This document shows, one piece after another, positions 54,862-62,834 of a stretch of 64,000 bases of DNA. Under the pieces are notes generated by a model. That model was not told the DNA's origin. It was given only the letters and a program-made list of their open reading frames with translations, and made no database searches. The stretch lies in assembly GCF_022811665.1 (NCBI RefSeq), contig NZ_CP094529.1, positions 1,488,001 through 1,552,000 on the forward strand, in the 5' to 3' direction. Numbering within the stretch: position 1 is the first letter of the stretch; the number at the start of each line of letters is the position of its first letter. The position numbers and the translations under genes were made by a program. The stretch comes from Chryseobacterium oryzae (GTDB lineage Bacteria > Bacteroidota > Bacteroidia > Flavobacteriales > Weeksellaceae).

Positions 54862-55557
54862 ATGAAACATCAACTGGAAAAACATTATGTAAATCGTGTA
54901 GGATGGCTACGTGCTGCTGTTTTAGGTGCTAATGACGGTTTGCTTTCCACAACGAGTATTGTAATAGGTGTTGCCGCTGCAGATCCTAGCCGACAATCTA
55001 TCATTTTAGCTGCTTTGGCAGGAACTATTGCGGGTTCAATGTCTATGGCTGCAGGAGAATATGTTTCTGTAAGCTCACAATCTGACACCGAAAAGGCAGA
55101 TATAGAAAGAGAAAAAAAAGAACTTGAGGAAATCCCTGAAATCGAACTTCAGGAACTGGCAAAAATATACGAAAGACGTGGAGTAAGCAAAGAAACGGCT
55201 ATGCTTGTCGCAAAAGAACTCACCAATCATAATGCTTTAGAAGCCCACGCAAAAGACGAATTAGGCATCAACGAAATTACTGAAGCAAAACCGCTTCAGG
55301 CATCCATTGCTTCTTTTTTCTCATTTCTTTCCGGTGCGGCGTTACCAATGATTCTTGCAGTTTTTGCTCCAGAAAGCGACATGGTATATTACCAGTATGG
55401 TTTTTCTATTATTTTCCTAATGATTTTGGGGGCTGTAGCAGCAAAAACAGGTGGTTCTAAAGTGGGTATCGCAATGGTAAGAATCTGTTTCTGGGGTACT
55501 GTAGCAATGGCTGTTACTGCAGTTGTTGGGCACTTGTTTGGAGTAAATATCAGATAA
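54862..55557 (+). CDS. VIT1/CCC1-family Fe/Mn transporter
   Basis: Membrane protein of 231 residues exporting or storing iron/manganese in characterised relatives. The N-terminal helix contains LRAAVLGANDGLLSTTSIVIGV, the family signature. A second helix has GTIAGSMSMAAGEYVSVSSQ, then a charged cytoplasmic segment with metal-binding glutamates (EREKKELEEIPEIELQEL) and three C-terminal helices. I use the ATG at 54862; the in-frame TTG just before it is not needed. It stands alone, with a 24-bp palindrome upstream and a convergent neighbour downstream. It marks the right-hand edge of the xylan locus. Confidence 0.9.
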   Translation: MKHQLEKHYVNRVGWLRAAVLGANDGLLSTTSIVIGVAAADPSRQSIILAALAGTIAGSMSMAAGEYVSVSSQSDTEKADIEREKKELEEIPEIELQELAKIYERRGVSKETAMLVAKELTNHNALEAHAKDELGINEITEAKPLQASIASFFSFLSGAALPMILAVFAPESDMVYYQYGFSIIFLMILGAVAAKTGGSKVGIAMVRICFWGTVAMAVTAVVGHLFGVNIR

Positions 55558-55560
55558 AAA

Positions 55561-55601
55561 ATTAATTAGAATAAATTATAAAAGTTTTTACTCTAATTAA
55601 T
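55561..55601. terminator. Shared hairpin between convergent genes
   Basis: ATTAATTAGA (55561-55570) pairs with TCTAATTAAT (55592-55601), a 10-bp AT-rich stem with a 21-nt loop, just after the VIT-family stop and overlapping the stop of the convergent gene. There is no strong U-tract. Confidence 0.4.
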
Positions 55602-56441
55602 CTTATAATAGGGTTCATCAAAATATTTACTCGGTTTAATGTAAACGATTTTCCTGTCTTTATCGAAAATCCAGTTGAATCTACGCATAAGATCGGCAGC
55701 AAAATAGTTAGAATGCTGAGTTTTAAGATCTCCTGTAAAAAAGCCTGCACTTACCTTCTTCAAAACGATATTTCCAAGTTTTAAAAAAGGTAAAATACCT
55801 TGCTTTGTTGTAACGGTTTGTCCGGCAGAATTCTTGAGTGACTTTTCTCCCGTAATTTTCAGTTTTTCGTTCAGATGATGAGCTTCTGCGAATTCGTTAC
55901 TATAAAGCAAACCGCCCGAATACCCCGACTGAAGAAGAAAATATGCTTCCTGTTGCTGATCTACAATGATGTTATCTGCCACAATGAAAAACTGACCATT
56001 TTTAGCATAGAGATTCATAGGTTGATAACCTTTTAAGTCGGGCACTTTATCATAAATAACGAATTGACTATTATCATAATCAATCTTAAAATATTGGTCT
56101 TTAAAAATCCCGGTTCCTATTTTACCATCAGCTTCATGACCGGTGAGTTCATTATCAAAAAAACGGATGTTTTTGTAAGTCTTTTTGCCTATTTTAACCG
56201 TATTCCCATCACTTATTTCGTCCTTAAAAATAATATGATCTGCCTTTCTAATTCTTTGAGGAGAAATAGAAGCATCTTCCATCGCAATCTGAAACATGAG
56301 ATCCAGAGAATCTTTTTTATTGACTAAAGATTTAACAATAATATTATTGTACTTTGAGATTCTGAAAGGTATTGTCTCCTGAGCTTTAAAGAGGTTTAAA
56401 CTCAAAGCAATAATGATAAAAAAAATAAAATTTCTACTCAT
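55593..56441 (-). CDS. Secreted retropepsin-like protein without a clear catalytic Asp
   Basis: The protein has 282 residues with a signal peptide ending near FKAQ. Overall pattern fits the Bacteroidota clan-AA aspartic-protease-like family: two beta lobes, with GKIGTGIFKDQYFKIDYDNSQFVIYDK between them, and the C-terminal ADLMRRFNWIFDKDRKIVYIKPS, typical of these proteins. The expected D-T/S-G motifs are altered: the first lobe has FQIAMEDASIS and the second LLQSGYSGG, where Gln replaces the Asp of LIDTG. It may therefore be inactive or use a different chemistry. It is a single gene convergent with the VIT-family gene and divergent from the ABC ATPase. Function unknown. Confidence 0.6.
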   Translation of the reverse strand: MSRNFIFFIIIALSLNLFKAQETIPFRISKYNNIIVKSLVNKKDSLDLMFQIAMEDASISPQRIRKADHIIFKDEISDGNTVKIGKKTYKNIRFFDNELTGHEADGKIGTGIFKDQYFKIDYDNSQFVIYDKVPDLKGYQPMNLYAKNGQFFIVADNIIVDQQQEAYFLLQSGYSGGLLYSNEFAEAHHLNEKLKITGEKSLKNSAGQTVTTKQGILPFLKLGNIVLKKVSAGFFTGDLKTQHSNYFAADLMRRFNWIFDKDRKIVYIKPSKYFDEPYYKIN

Positions 56442-56519
56442 GATTTACATCTAAAAATATCATCAAATATAAATTAAATTTTTCTCACCATTTAGATATA
56501 CATTTTAGCTTAAAAATAT

Positions 56520-56527
56520 TATCTTCG
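56520..56527 (+). promoter_or_regulatory. Possible -7 element of the ABC ATPase promoter (TATCTTCG)
   Basis: TAnnTTCG, one base from the TAnnTTTG consensus, 19 nt before the ATG at 56547. No clear -33 element seen. Confidence 0.4.
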
Positions 56528-56546
56528 GTTAACTTAAACAAAACAA

Positions 56547-57698
56547 ATGACCAAACATCAGCAAAGAGTAGCCGAAGTATATCATTTTTTCGAGAATAAA
56601 GATACTGTTCTGGGATTCAGAAAACTGCTGGATTGCGCCATGGATACACAAAACATGGAAATCTACAGACAAGCAATAGAACTTACAGACTGGAAAGAAA
56701 AATTCCCAACATACATCGACGAACTCGTTGAAAAATCGAAAAATCTTCTTCAAAATATAGAAAAAATTCCTGTAAAAGAACATTCTTTGGAAAAATCGGT
56801 TTTAAGAGCCAGAAATATTTTAAAATCTTACGGAAGCAACCGTTTTTCTCTCGGTCCTATCTCTGTAGAAATTAATAAAGGACAAGTTTATGGTCTGGTT
56901 GGGGAAAACGGAAACGGGAAAACTACCCTTTTGAGAATTTTAGCCAAAGAAATCTCTTATAACGAAGGCGAACTGAATTACTCATTTAATGAAGAACCAA
57001 AAAATGATTATGATCTTCGTACAAAGCTGGTATATATCCCTCAGCGTACAGAAAAATGGTATGGAAGTCTGAAAGACAATTTAAAATTTGTACTCTCTAA
57101 CTACGGAATTCCTCCGGAAGAAAATGAAACCCGAACTTTGATGATGATTGCTAGGCTCGGCTTGTGGAATTACAAGCACCTGAAATGGAGCGAACTCTCT
57201 TCCGGGTATAAAATGAGATTTGAATTAGCCAGAACACTGCTTAGAAAACCGGAAATTCTTTTGCTTGATGAACCTTTGGCAAATCTTGATGTTTTGGCTC
57301 AACAGGTAATTTTGGAAGATTTAAAATCTATTGCCAATTCGGTAAACAATCCTATCGCACTTATTCTGAGTTCTCAGCAATTGTATGAAGTGGAAAAAGT
57401 TTCGGATAAAGTTATTTTCCTTAAAAACGGTCAGTATAAAGATAATTCTGAATTGCAGTCTTCAGAAAACACCCATTTAATCATAGAAATAGACACTCCC
57501 GAATCGCGAGACAGACTATTGGAGATTTTCGCAGCACTAAATATTGAAAAACTGAATTTTAATGGTGGAATTTTTGTGGCTTATTTTTCTTCTCAGACTC
57601 AGTTCTCAGAAGTAATGAAGGCTTTAGGAAACGCCGGTGCAGAAATCGTGTACATCAGAAATATTTCATCTTCCACAAGAAGATTTTTTGTAAACTAA
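56547..57698 (+). CDS. ABC-type ATP-binding protein with N-terminal extension
   Basis: The protein has 383 residues. The first 90 or so are a helical extension rich in charged residues, not part of the ATPase. The ABC domain follows: Walker A GENGNGKTT (119-127), Q-loop YIPQRTEKWYG, signature LSSGYKMR (217-224) in place of LSGGQ, and Walker B ILLLDEP (237-243) with D-loop NLD. The switch position normally occupied by His is Gln (ILSSQQ, 277). The C-terminal about 85 residues are an extra alpha/beta domain. It is followed after 21 nt by a large membrane protein, its probable permease partner. Substrate unknown. Confidence 0.82.
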   Translation: MTKHQQRVAEVYHFFENKDTVLGFRKLLDCAMDTQNMEIYRQAIELTDWKEKFPTYIDELVEKSKNLLQNIEKIPVKEHSLEKSVLRARNILKSYGSNRFSLGPISVEINKGQVYGLVGENGNGKTTLLRILAKEISYNEGELNYSFNEEPKNDYDLRTKLVYIPQRTEKWYGSLKDNLKFVLSNYGIPPEENETRTLMMIARLGLWNYKHLKWSELSSGYKMRFELARTLLRKPEILLLDEPLANLDVLAQQVILEDLKSIANSVNNPIALILSSQQLYEVEKVSDKVIFLKNGQYKDNSELQSSENTHLIIEIDTPESRDRLLEIFAALNIEKLNFNGGIFVAYFSSQTQFSEVMKALGNAGAEIVYIRNISSSTRRFFVN

Positions 57699-57719
57699 TC
57701 TTCTTAAAATTATTCTACA

Positions 57720-59585
57720 ATGCAAAAAATACATCAATTCAACCAATATCTGCTAGAAAAATATCCATCTATCTGGAATACCAGAATCGTATGGATGCTT
57801 TTGGCTAGTTTCGGAGTACATATTCTGTTTTTTATAATTGGCTATCTTTCTCATATAGATCCTGTTTCGCTACAGAAATACAGTGTAAAAAATGATTATT
57901 TTACAGATGGCGTTTTCTTTGTACATCTTATTATTTCTATTTTAATGATTGTTGGATGGCTTCTTATGATGCTGAAAAACAATGCATTCAAAAACTTTTA
58001 TCCTTCTACAAAAGGAAAATTATTTGCTCAGTTTGTACAGTATTTCATCATTATTTTTGCGGGAACAACTTTTTTCTTTTCTTACAAGACTGGTTTCAGA
58101 GTTTACATCAATCAAAAGTATTCTGATCAGGAAATGGTGAAAGACATAGATGTTATTAACAGAAGCTATCCATTTTTAGCTCAAAGTCTGGAAAATTACA
58201 CCTTAGATAACCGTCTTTTTCCTAAACCTTTCCAAGATTTATATTGTGAAACCGATATTGATAAAATAGAAAGAAACCAAAAATATTTTGTTTATTACGA
58301 CAGAGTTTATCAGTTTTATTCTGTGTATTCTAAGACTTCATTCAAAAAAAACAAAAATGGAGATTTTATTATGCCGGAGCCTGAAAATTCTTTAAAAACA
58401 CCCATCGCCTATTCCGAAGAAAAAGATAATTCTGAGATCTATTACTTCAAAAAAAATGTTGTAGATCTTTCTTCATACATTACTACAACCGGGCTTACGT
58501 ATTATAATTTCTCTAATTTGCTGTATGATTACAGTTATCAAAATGCAGATTATGACGTAAGAGCTGTTGAAGACAATAGTTTATACCCATATAAAAATGC
58601 CGAAAACACCTTTCTGAAAACAAAAAAAGCGGCTATTAACCAAAAAACGACAGAACTTTTAAACAGAAAAAAACCTGCAGAACTGGAGAAATTACTAAAA
58701 GACTTTCTCGAAATCTCTAAAAAATACAGAATTCGTACAAATCTGGATGCTAAAATATGGGCAAAAATGGTTTACTCATCACAAAATCCCAATTTTGAAG
58801 TGCGATATTTTATTCGGGACTACAAACCAGGTAATAATGATGATGATACCTATTCTGCTGTAACTGTAGATTCGGTATCGGCTTCTGTAGACGAAAGCGG
58901 AAACATTGTAAGCGACAGTGTTAAAATCAGAGAATTCAATCCTAAAATTAATGAAGAAATCTCTCCAAAAGATTATTTTAAAAACAATCTTACCAATTAC
59001 TATTATCACACAGAAAACATTAAAGATGTTCTTCAAAACATCGATTTTGTGAAAAATGAAGATTTTGTTTCAGAAAATATTCACATTTATTTATGGATTG
59101 CATTTTTTCTTTCTGCATTAATTTTCAGCTTCAGAATTACAGGGTTAAAATCACTTTTATTCAGCATAATCAGTGCGGGACTTTTGGCTTTGGCAGTTAC
59201 CTTAATTAGTGTTTTTTATAGTGTTGTGGCTAATGGCAAAGCTGAAGTTTTCATACCTTATCTTTTACTCTTTATTGCATTTGCGATACTTCTTCCACCT
59301 ATTTTTAATCTGAAAAACCTTAATAAGATGGTCTCTTCTATTTTAATCAATATTTCTATTAATGGTTTTGTTTTATTGCTTCTCTTAATTTTCGCAATTA
59401 TCAGTATCCATCAGACTGCAGATTGTCGAGGAGAAATTTACGATCATGCTACAGGAAATAAGACATGTCTTACCGTATTCGATTCTCTTGGTTTAGGAAT
59501 TAGCTATATCATTCTTTTTGGTGGATTTATTTTTATATACCTGTATTCATCGATCATCCAAAAATGGAAAGCGATGCCAGAATAA
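57720..59585 (+). CDS. Membrane protein, putative partner of the ABC ATPase
   Basis: The protein has 621 residues of no family I recognise. Three hydrophobic helices lie near residues 25-45, 68-86 and 103-122. A soluble domain of roughly 330 residues rich in Tyr, Asn and Lys follows. Then about five helices (around 455-473, 476-500, 508-523, 530-556, 590-612) end in a short basic tail (IQKWKAMPE). The layout, with an extracytoplasmic domain between helices, is reminiscent of ABC-2/export-type permeases with a large periplasmic insert. Operon position (21 nt after the ATPase, then a terminator) is the main support for a transport role. Substrate unknown. Confidence 0.65.
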   Translation: MQKIHQFNQYLLEKYPSIWNTRIVWMLLASFGVHILFFIIGYLSHIDPVSLQKYSVKNDYFTDGVFFVHLIISILMIVGWLLMMLKNNAFKNFYPSTKGKLFAQFVQYFIIIFAGTTFFFSYKTGFRVYINQKYSDQEMVKDIDVINRSYPFLAQSLENYTLDNRLFPKPFQDLYCETDIDKIERNQKYFVYYDRVYQFYSVYSKTSFKKNKNGDFIMPEPENSLKTPIAYSEEKDNSEIYYFKKNVVDLSSYITTTGLTYYNFSNLLYDYSYQNADYDVRAVEDNSLYPYKNAENTFLKTKKAAINQKTTELLNRKKPAELEKLLKDFLEISKKYRIRTNLDAKIWAKMVYSSQNPNFEVRYFIRDYKPGNNDDDTYSAVTVDSVSASVDESGNIVSDSVKIREFNPKINEEISPKDYFKNNLTNYYYHTENIKDVLQNIDFVKNEDFVSENIHIYLWIAFFLSALIFSFRITGLKSLLFSIISAGLLALAVTLISVFYSVVANGKAEVFIPYLLLFIAFAILLPPIFNLKNLNKMVSSILINISINGFVLLLLLIFAIISIHQTADCRGEIYDHATGNKTCLTVFDSLGLGISYIILFGGFIFIYLYSSIIQKWKAMPE

Positions 59586-59608
59586 TCACTTTAAAACTAT
59601 CTTATTGT

Positions 59609-59646
59609 AAAAACCTCTTGAACTCATCATGAGGTTTTTCTTTTTT
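59609..59646 (+). terminator. Rho-independent terminator after the ABC pair
   Basis: AAAAACCTC (59609-59617) pairs with GAGGTTTTT (59631-59639) and is followed by CTTTTTT. Confidence 0.88.
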
Positions 59647-59753
59647 CGATGCTAAATTTCCGAAGATGATTATTATTGAATTTAACAAATTTTATCAATC
59701 TCAAAAACCAATTTGTAATATCCATTTCGTAATTTTAGCAAAATTTAAAAAAA

Positions 59754-60359
59754 GTGAAAAAGTTATTATTGGCAGTTTGCATATCCGCTTCCGTTTTCAG
59801 TTTAGCACAAGATTATTCTGTACCGGCGGCAAGTCCGCGACAAAAAGTTGAACAGCAGTTTTCTATGTCTAAAATTACCGTAGATTACGGAAGACCAGGA
59901 GTAAAAGGCAGAAAAATATTCGGCGAACTCGTTCCTTATGGTCAGGTTTGGAGAGCAGGAGCCAATTCTTCAACAAAAATTACTTTCGGGCAGTCTGTAA
60001 ATTTCGGTGGAAAAACAATTCAGGCAGGAACTTACGGTTTGTTTATTGTACCTACCGAAAAAGAATGGAAAGTTATTTTAAACAAAGATTTCCAACAATG
60101 GGGAGCATATACTTACGATCCTAAACAAGATGTTTTGGATGTAACGGTTCCGGTAAATAAATTGGCAGATAAACAGGAATGGTTTGAAATCACCCTGAAT
60201 CCTACTGATGAAAATTCAGGAAACTTAGTCATTAAATGGGATATGGCACAGGCCGAAATTCCATTGAAACCTGCAAAACCAGATGCAGTAACCAAAATTG
60301 CAGAAAAACTTAAAGAAATTAAGAAGATTGAATCTGAATCTGCAAAGGCAAAGAGCTAA
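59754..60359 (+). CDS. DUF2911 secreted protein, GTG start
   Basis: The protein has 201 residues. The start is GTG at 59754, where the signal peptide (MKKLLLAVC... ending near LAQ) begins; no ATG is suitably placed. The DUF2911 core is clear: RQKVEQQFSMSKITVDYGRPGVKGRKIFG, GQVWRAGANSSTKITF and EKEWKVILNKDFQQWGAYTY, read in overlapping parts. The domain is a small beta-sandwich of unknown function common in Bacteroidota. The C-terminal tail is lysine/glutamate-rich. It is followed by the GNAT gene after 2 nt, which suggests co-transcription. Confidence 0.88.
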   Translation: MKKLLLAVCISASVFSLAQDYSVPAASPRQKVEQQFSMSKITVDYGRPGVKGRKIFGELVPYGQVWRAGANSSTKITFGQSVNFGGKTIQAGTYGLFIVPTEKEWKVILNKDFQQWGAYTYDPKQDVLDVTVPVNKLADKQEWFEITLNPTDENSGNLVIKWDMAQAEIPLKPAKPDAVTKIAEKLKEIKKIESESAKAKS

Positions 60360-60361
60360 TT

Positions 60362-60886
60362 ATGGAATTTTCTATTCAGCCTAATTTAGAAAACGAAAAA
60401 TACCAAATAATCCCCTTAAAACAAGGGGATTTTGAATTTTTGTACGAAGTGGCATCAGATCCGGAAGTTTGGGAACAACATCCTAATAAAGACCGTTATA
60501 AGAGGACTGTTTTTCAAAATTTTTTTGATGCTGCGATGGAAAGTAAAGGAGCATTTAAAATTGTAGAAAAAGCTACCGGATTAATTTTAGGAAGCAGCAG
60601 ATTTTACGATTATAACAAATCTGACAACAGTATTTTTATAGGATATACATTTTATGGAATACATTCTTGGGGAAAAGGTATTAATCCACAAATAAAAAAA
60701 CTGATGCTCGACTACATTTTCCAATATGTTAACAAAGTAAATTTTTATATTGGAAAAGACAATTTGCGTTCTCAAATTGCAATCGAAAAAATTGGAGCAA
60801 AAAAAGTTGAGGAGAAAAAAGTCGATTACGAAGGTGAACCTTCAAGAATCAATTTTTTGTACGAAATAAGAAAAGAAAATTATTAA
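60362..60886 (+). CDS. GNAT-family N-acetyltransferase (RimJ/RimL-like)
   Basis: The protein has 174 residues with a single GNAT fold. The N-terminal beta strand region (YQIIPLKQGDFEFLYEVASDPEVWEQHP) is typical of RimJ/RimL-type proteins. The central ILGSSRFYDYN and IFIGYTFYG strands precede the acetyl-CoA loop region (SWGKGINPQIKKLML), and NLRSQIAIEKIGAKKV closes the fold. Substrate unknown: such enzymes modify protein N-termini, amines or antibiotics. It is placed 2 nt after DUF2911 and 36 nt before a cupin gene. Confidence 0.85.
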   Translation: MEFSIQPNLENEKYQIIPLKQGDFEFLYEVASDPEVWEQHPNKDRYKRTVFQNFFDAAMESKGAFKIVEKATGLILGSSRFYDYNKSDNSIFIGYTFYGIHSWGKGINPQIKKLMLDYIFQYVNKVNFYIGKDNLRSQIAIEKIGAKKVEEKKVDYEGEPSRINFLYEIRKENY

Positions 60887-60922
60887 AATTTTAATTTAAA
60901 ATCATATTCAATTCAATAAAAA

Positions 60923-61282
60923 ATGAAGAAATACAAAATTCAGAAATCTCCTTTCGTAGTACCTACTACAGACGGGAAATTAATAGAAGAACATTGGGGA
61001 AATTCAACACAAAATGCTAATATTTCTATTGCACACATGGTTGCCCCACCCAATTGGAGCGAGCCACATCAAACTCCGGAATTTGATGAATTTACTATCA
61101 TTATTTCCGGTAAAAAACAGTTTGAAATTGATGGTGAAACTGTAATTTTAGAAAAAGGACAAAGTATTCTCATAGAAAAAGGAGCAAGAATACGTTACAG
61201 CAATCCTTTTTCGGAACCTTGCGAATACATTGCTATTTGTCTGCCCGCGTTTTCGATGGATTTGGTGAATAGAGAGGAGTAA
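60923..61282 (+). CDS. Small cupin-domain protein
   Basis: The protein has 119 residues, one cupin barrel. A metal-ligand-like cluster sits in SEPHQTPEFDEFTIIISGKK (His and Glu of motif 1), and the second motif region GQSILIEKGARIRYSNPFSEPCEYI is less conserved. No signal peptide. Probably a small-molecule binding or modifying enzyme; no specific function can be assigned. Last gene of the DUF2911-GNAT-cupin group. Confidence 0.75.
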   Translation: MKKYKIQKSPFVVPTTDGKLIEEHWGNSTQNANISIAHMVAPPNWSEPHQTPEFDEFTIIISGKKQFEIDGETVILEKGQSILIEKGARIRYSNPFSEPCEYIAICLPAFSMDLVNREE

Positions 61283-61320
61283 AGAACTTTTATGAATAAT
61301 ATTTGTAATTAATTTCAAAT

Positions 61321-61752
61321 TTATTGAGGCTTGTAAAACTGATATTCTCCATTGCTGTAAAAAGCATGAATATGCTGCAAACCATTGGTTAGAATAATTT
61401 CTTCTGCCCCGATAATTGAATTGTATCTTGCTGTCTGTTCAAAGGTTTTTTCGGTGAGTTTTATTTGTGGAGCTTTGCATTCAATTAAAATTTTAGGTGA
61501 CGTTTTTTCTGTTACCAAAAGATCAATTCGTTTGGTTAAGCCATTCAGAACAATCTTTTTTTCGGTAATTAATGCTGAAGCCGCATAAGATTTCACACTA
61601 AGATAATAATGAATCCAGTGTTGTCTCACCCACTCTTCGGGTGTAAGCAAAAGGTAAGTTTTACGCACTACATCATAGATAAAAAACTTATCTTTGTCTT
61701 TCTTGAATTTAAAATCAAAATTTTCCTGAAAATTCAGTTTGGGAAGTTCCAT
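61321..61752 (-). CDS. PD-(D/E)XK nuclease-fold protein, HsdR-N-like
   Basis: The protein has 143 residues from the ATG at 61752; an upstream in-frame TTG at 61785 is not needed and would run into holA. It matches the short HsdR N-terminal-type domain found alone in many Bacteroidota. The nuclease core is RIDLLV (D77) followed by ILIECKAP (E91, K93), then QTARYNSIIGAEEIILTNGLQHIHAF. No HsdR helicase or HsdS/HsdM genes are nearby, so it is not an obvious restriction enzyme. It is divergent from holA with only 7 nt between the start codons. Confidence 0.78.
   Translation of the reverse strand: MELPKLNFQENFDFKFKKDKDKFFIYDVVRKTYLLLTPEEWVRQHWIHYYLSVKSYAASALITEKKIVLNGLTKRIDLLVTEKTSPKILIECKAPQIKLTEKTFEQTARYNSIIGAEEIILTNGLQHIHAFYSNGEYQFYKPQ
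61688..61695 (+). promoter_or_regulatory. Possible holA -7 element (TATCTTTG) inside the divergent gene
   Basis: Exact TAnnTTTG on the plus strand, 65 nt before the holA ATG and within the coding region of the divergent HsdR-N-like gene. Confidence 0.35.
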
Positions 61753-61759
61753 TAATACG

Positions 61760-62797
61760 ATGAAAGAATTAGATTTAATCCTCAAAAATATTAAAAATAA
61801 AGAAGTTTTACCTATTTATTTTTTTCATGGAGATGAGCCTTACTTTATAGATCTTGCCGTAAAAGCTTTAGAAAACGATTTTTTGGAAGAAGACGAAAAA
61901 GCATTCAACCAGACTGTTGTTTACGGAAAAGATACTTCTTACCAAGAAATTTTGTCTTTGGCAAGACAGTTTCCTATGATGGGAGATAAACAGGTAATTA
62001 TTGTAAAGGAAGCACAGGATTTAAAACTTACAGAAGCAGAAAGCAATGCCTTAGAAACGTATGTTCAGAATGCTGTACCTTCTACCGTTTTGGTATTTGC
62101 CCACAAACATAAAAAATTAGACAGCCGCAAGAAAGTTACCAAACTTTTGGAAAAATCTGGTGCGTTATTCTTAAGCGAATCGGTAAAAGAACATCTTCTT
62201 CCTAAATGGATTGCAGACGAATGTTTAAGACTTCAGATAAAAACGGCTCCCAATATTTCTCATCTTTTGGCAGAATATTTGGGAAATGATCTTTCCAGAA
62301 TCGCCAATGAGCTTAATAAGCTTAAAATGATTTTAAAAGCGGGAGAAATTTTAGACGGAACCATTGTAGAAAATCATATCGGGATTAGTAAAGAATTCAA
62401 TGTTTTCGAATTGCAGAAAGCTTTAGGAATGAAAAATGCCAATGCAGCATTTAAAATTGCACATTTTATGGGCAAAAATCCTAAAAACAATCCTTTTGTG
62501 ATGTTGTTGGGGAATTTATATAACTATTTTTCCAACATCATTATTTACAACACTATGGTTGGACAATCTCCTAACGCTATTGCTTCTCAAATGGGAATTA
62601 ATCCTTATTTTTTGAAAGATTATGCCGAAGCTTCCCGTTTTTATCCTCTGAAACATGCTACGAGAGTCATTTCAATCCTGAGAGAGTTTGATATGAAAGG
62701 AAAAGGTCTTGGAGCGGTAAATATGGATGATGCCGAACTTATTAAAGAAATGGTCTACAAAATCATCAATGTAGATAAAATTAAAATGAAGGTTTGA
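61760..62797 (+). CDS. holA: DNA polymerase III subunit delta
   Basis: Clamp-loader subunit that opens the beta clamp. The protein has 345 residues from the ATG at 61760; the in-frame TTG at 61739 lies inside the divergent gene and is rejected. Domain I starts with PIYFFHGDEPYFIDLAVKAL and contains LARQFPMMGDKQVIIVKEA, the HolA beta-binding/ATPase-like core. Later blocks YLGNDLSRIANELNKL and VFELQKALG, and the C-terminal helical collar, are typical. A housekeeping gene outside the xylan locus. Confidence 0.93.
   Translation: MKELDLILKNIKNKEVLPIYFFHGDEPYFIDLAVKALENDFLEEDEKAFNQTVVYGKDTSYQEILSLARQFPMMGDKQVIIVKEAQDLKLTEAESNALETYVQNAVPSTVLVFAHKHKKLDSRKKVTKLLEKSGALFLSESVKEHLLPKWIADECLRLQIKTAPNISHLLAEYLGNDLSRIANELNKLKMILKAGEILDGTIVENHIGISKEFNVFELQKALGMKNANAAFKIAHFMGKNPKNNPFVMLLGNLYNYFSNIIIYNTMVGQSPNAIASQMGINPYFLKDYAEASRFYPLKHATRVISILREFDMKGKGLGAVNMDDAELIKEMVYKIINVDKIKMKV
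61783..61790 (-). promoter_or_regulatory. Possible -7 element of the HsdR-N-like gene (TATTTTTG) inside holA
   Basis: Exact TAnnTTTG on the minus strand, 30 nt before its ATG and inside the holA coding region. Confidence 0.35.
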
Positions 62798-62834
62798 TGC
62801 ATTGAAAATGAACTTTTTTCATTAAAGATTTACC

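Noticed and set aside
61321..61752. Type I restriction-modification system
   Set aside because: Only a short nuclease-fold domain is present; no helicase, methylase or specificity genes lie nearby.
61753..61785. TTG start at 61785 for the HsdR-N-like gene and TTG at 61739 for holA
   Set aside because: Both would overlap the divergent gene, and suitable ATG codons exist at 61752 and 61760.
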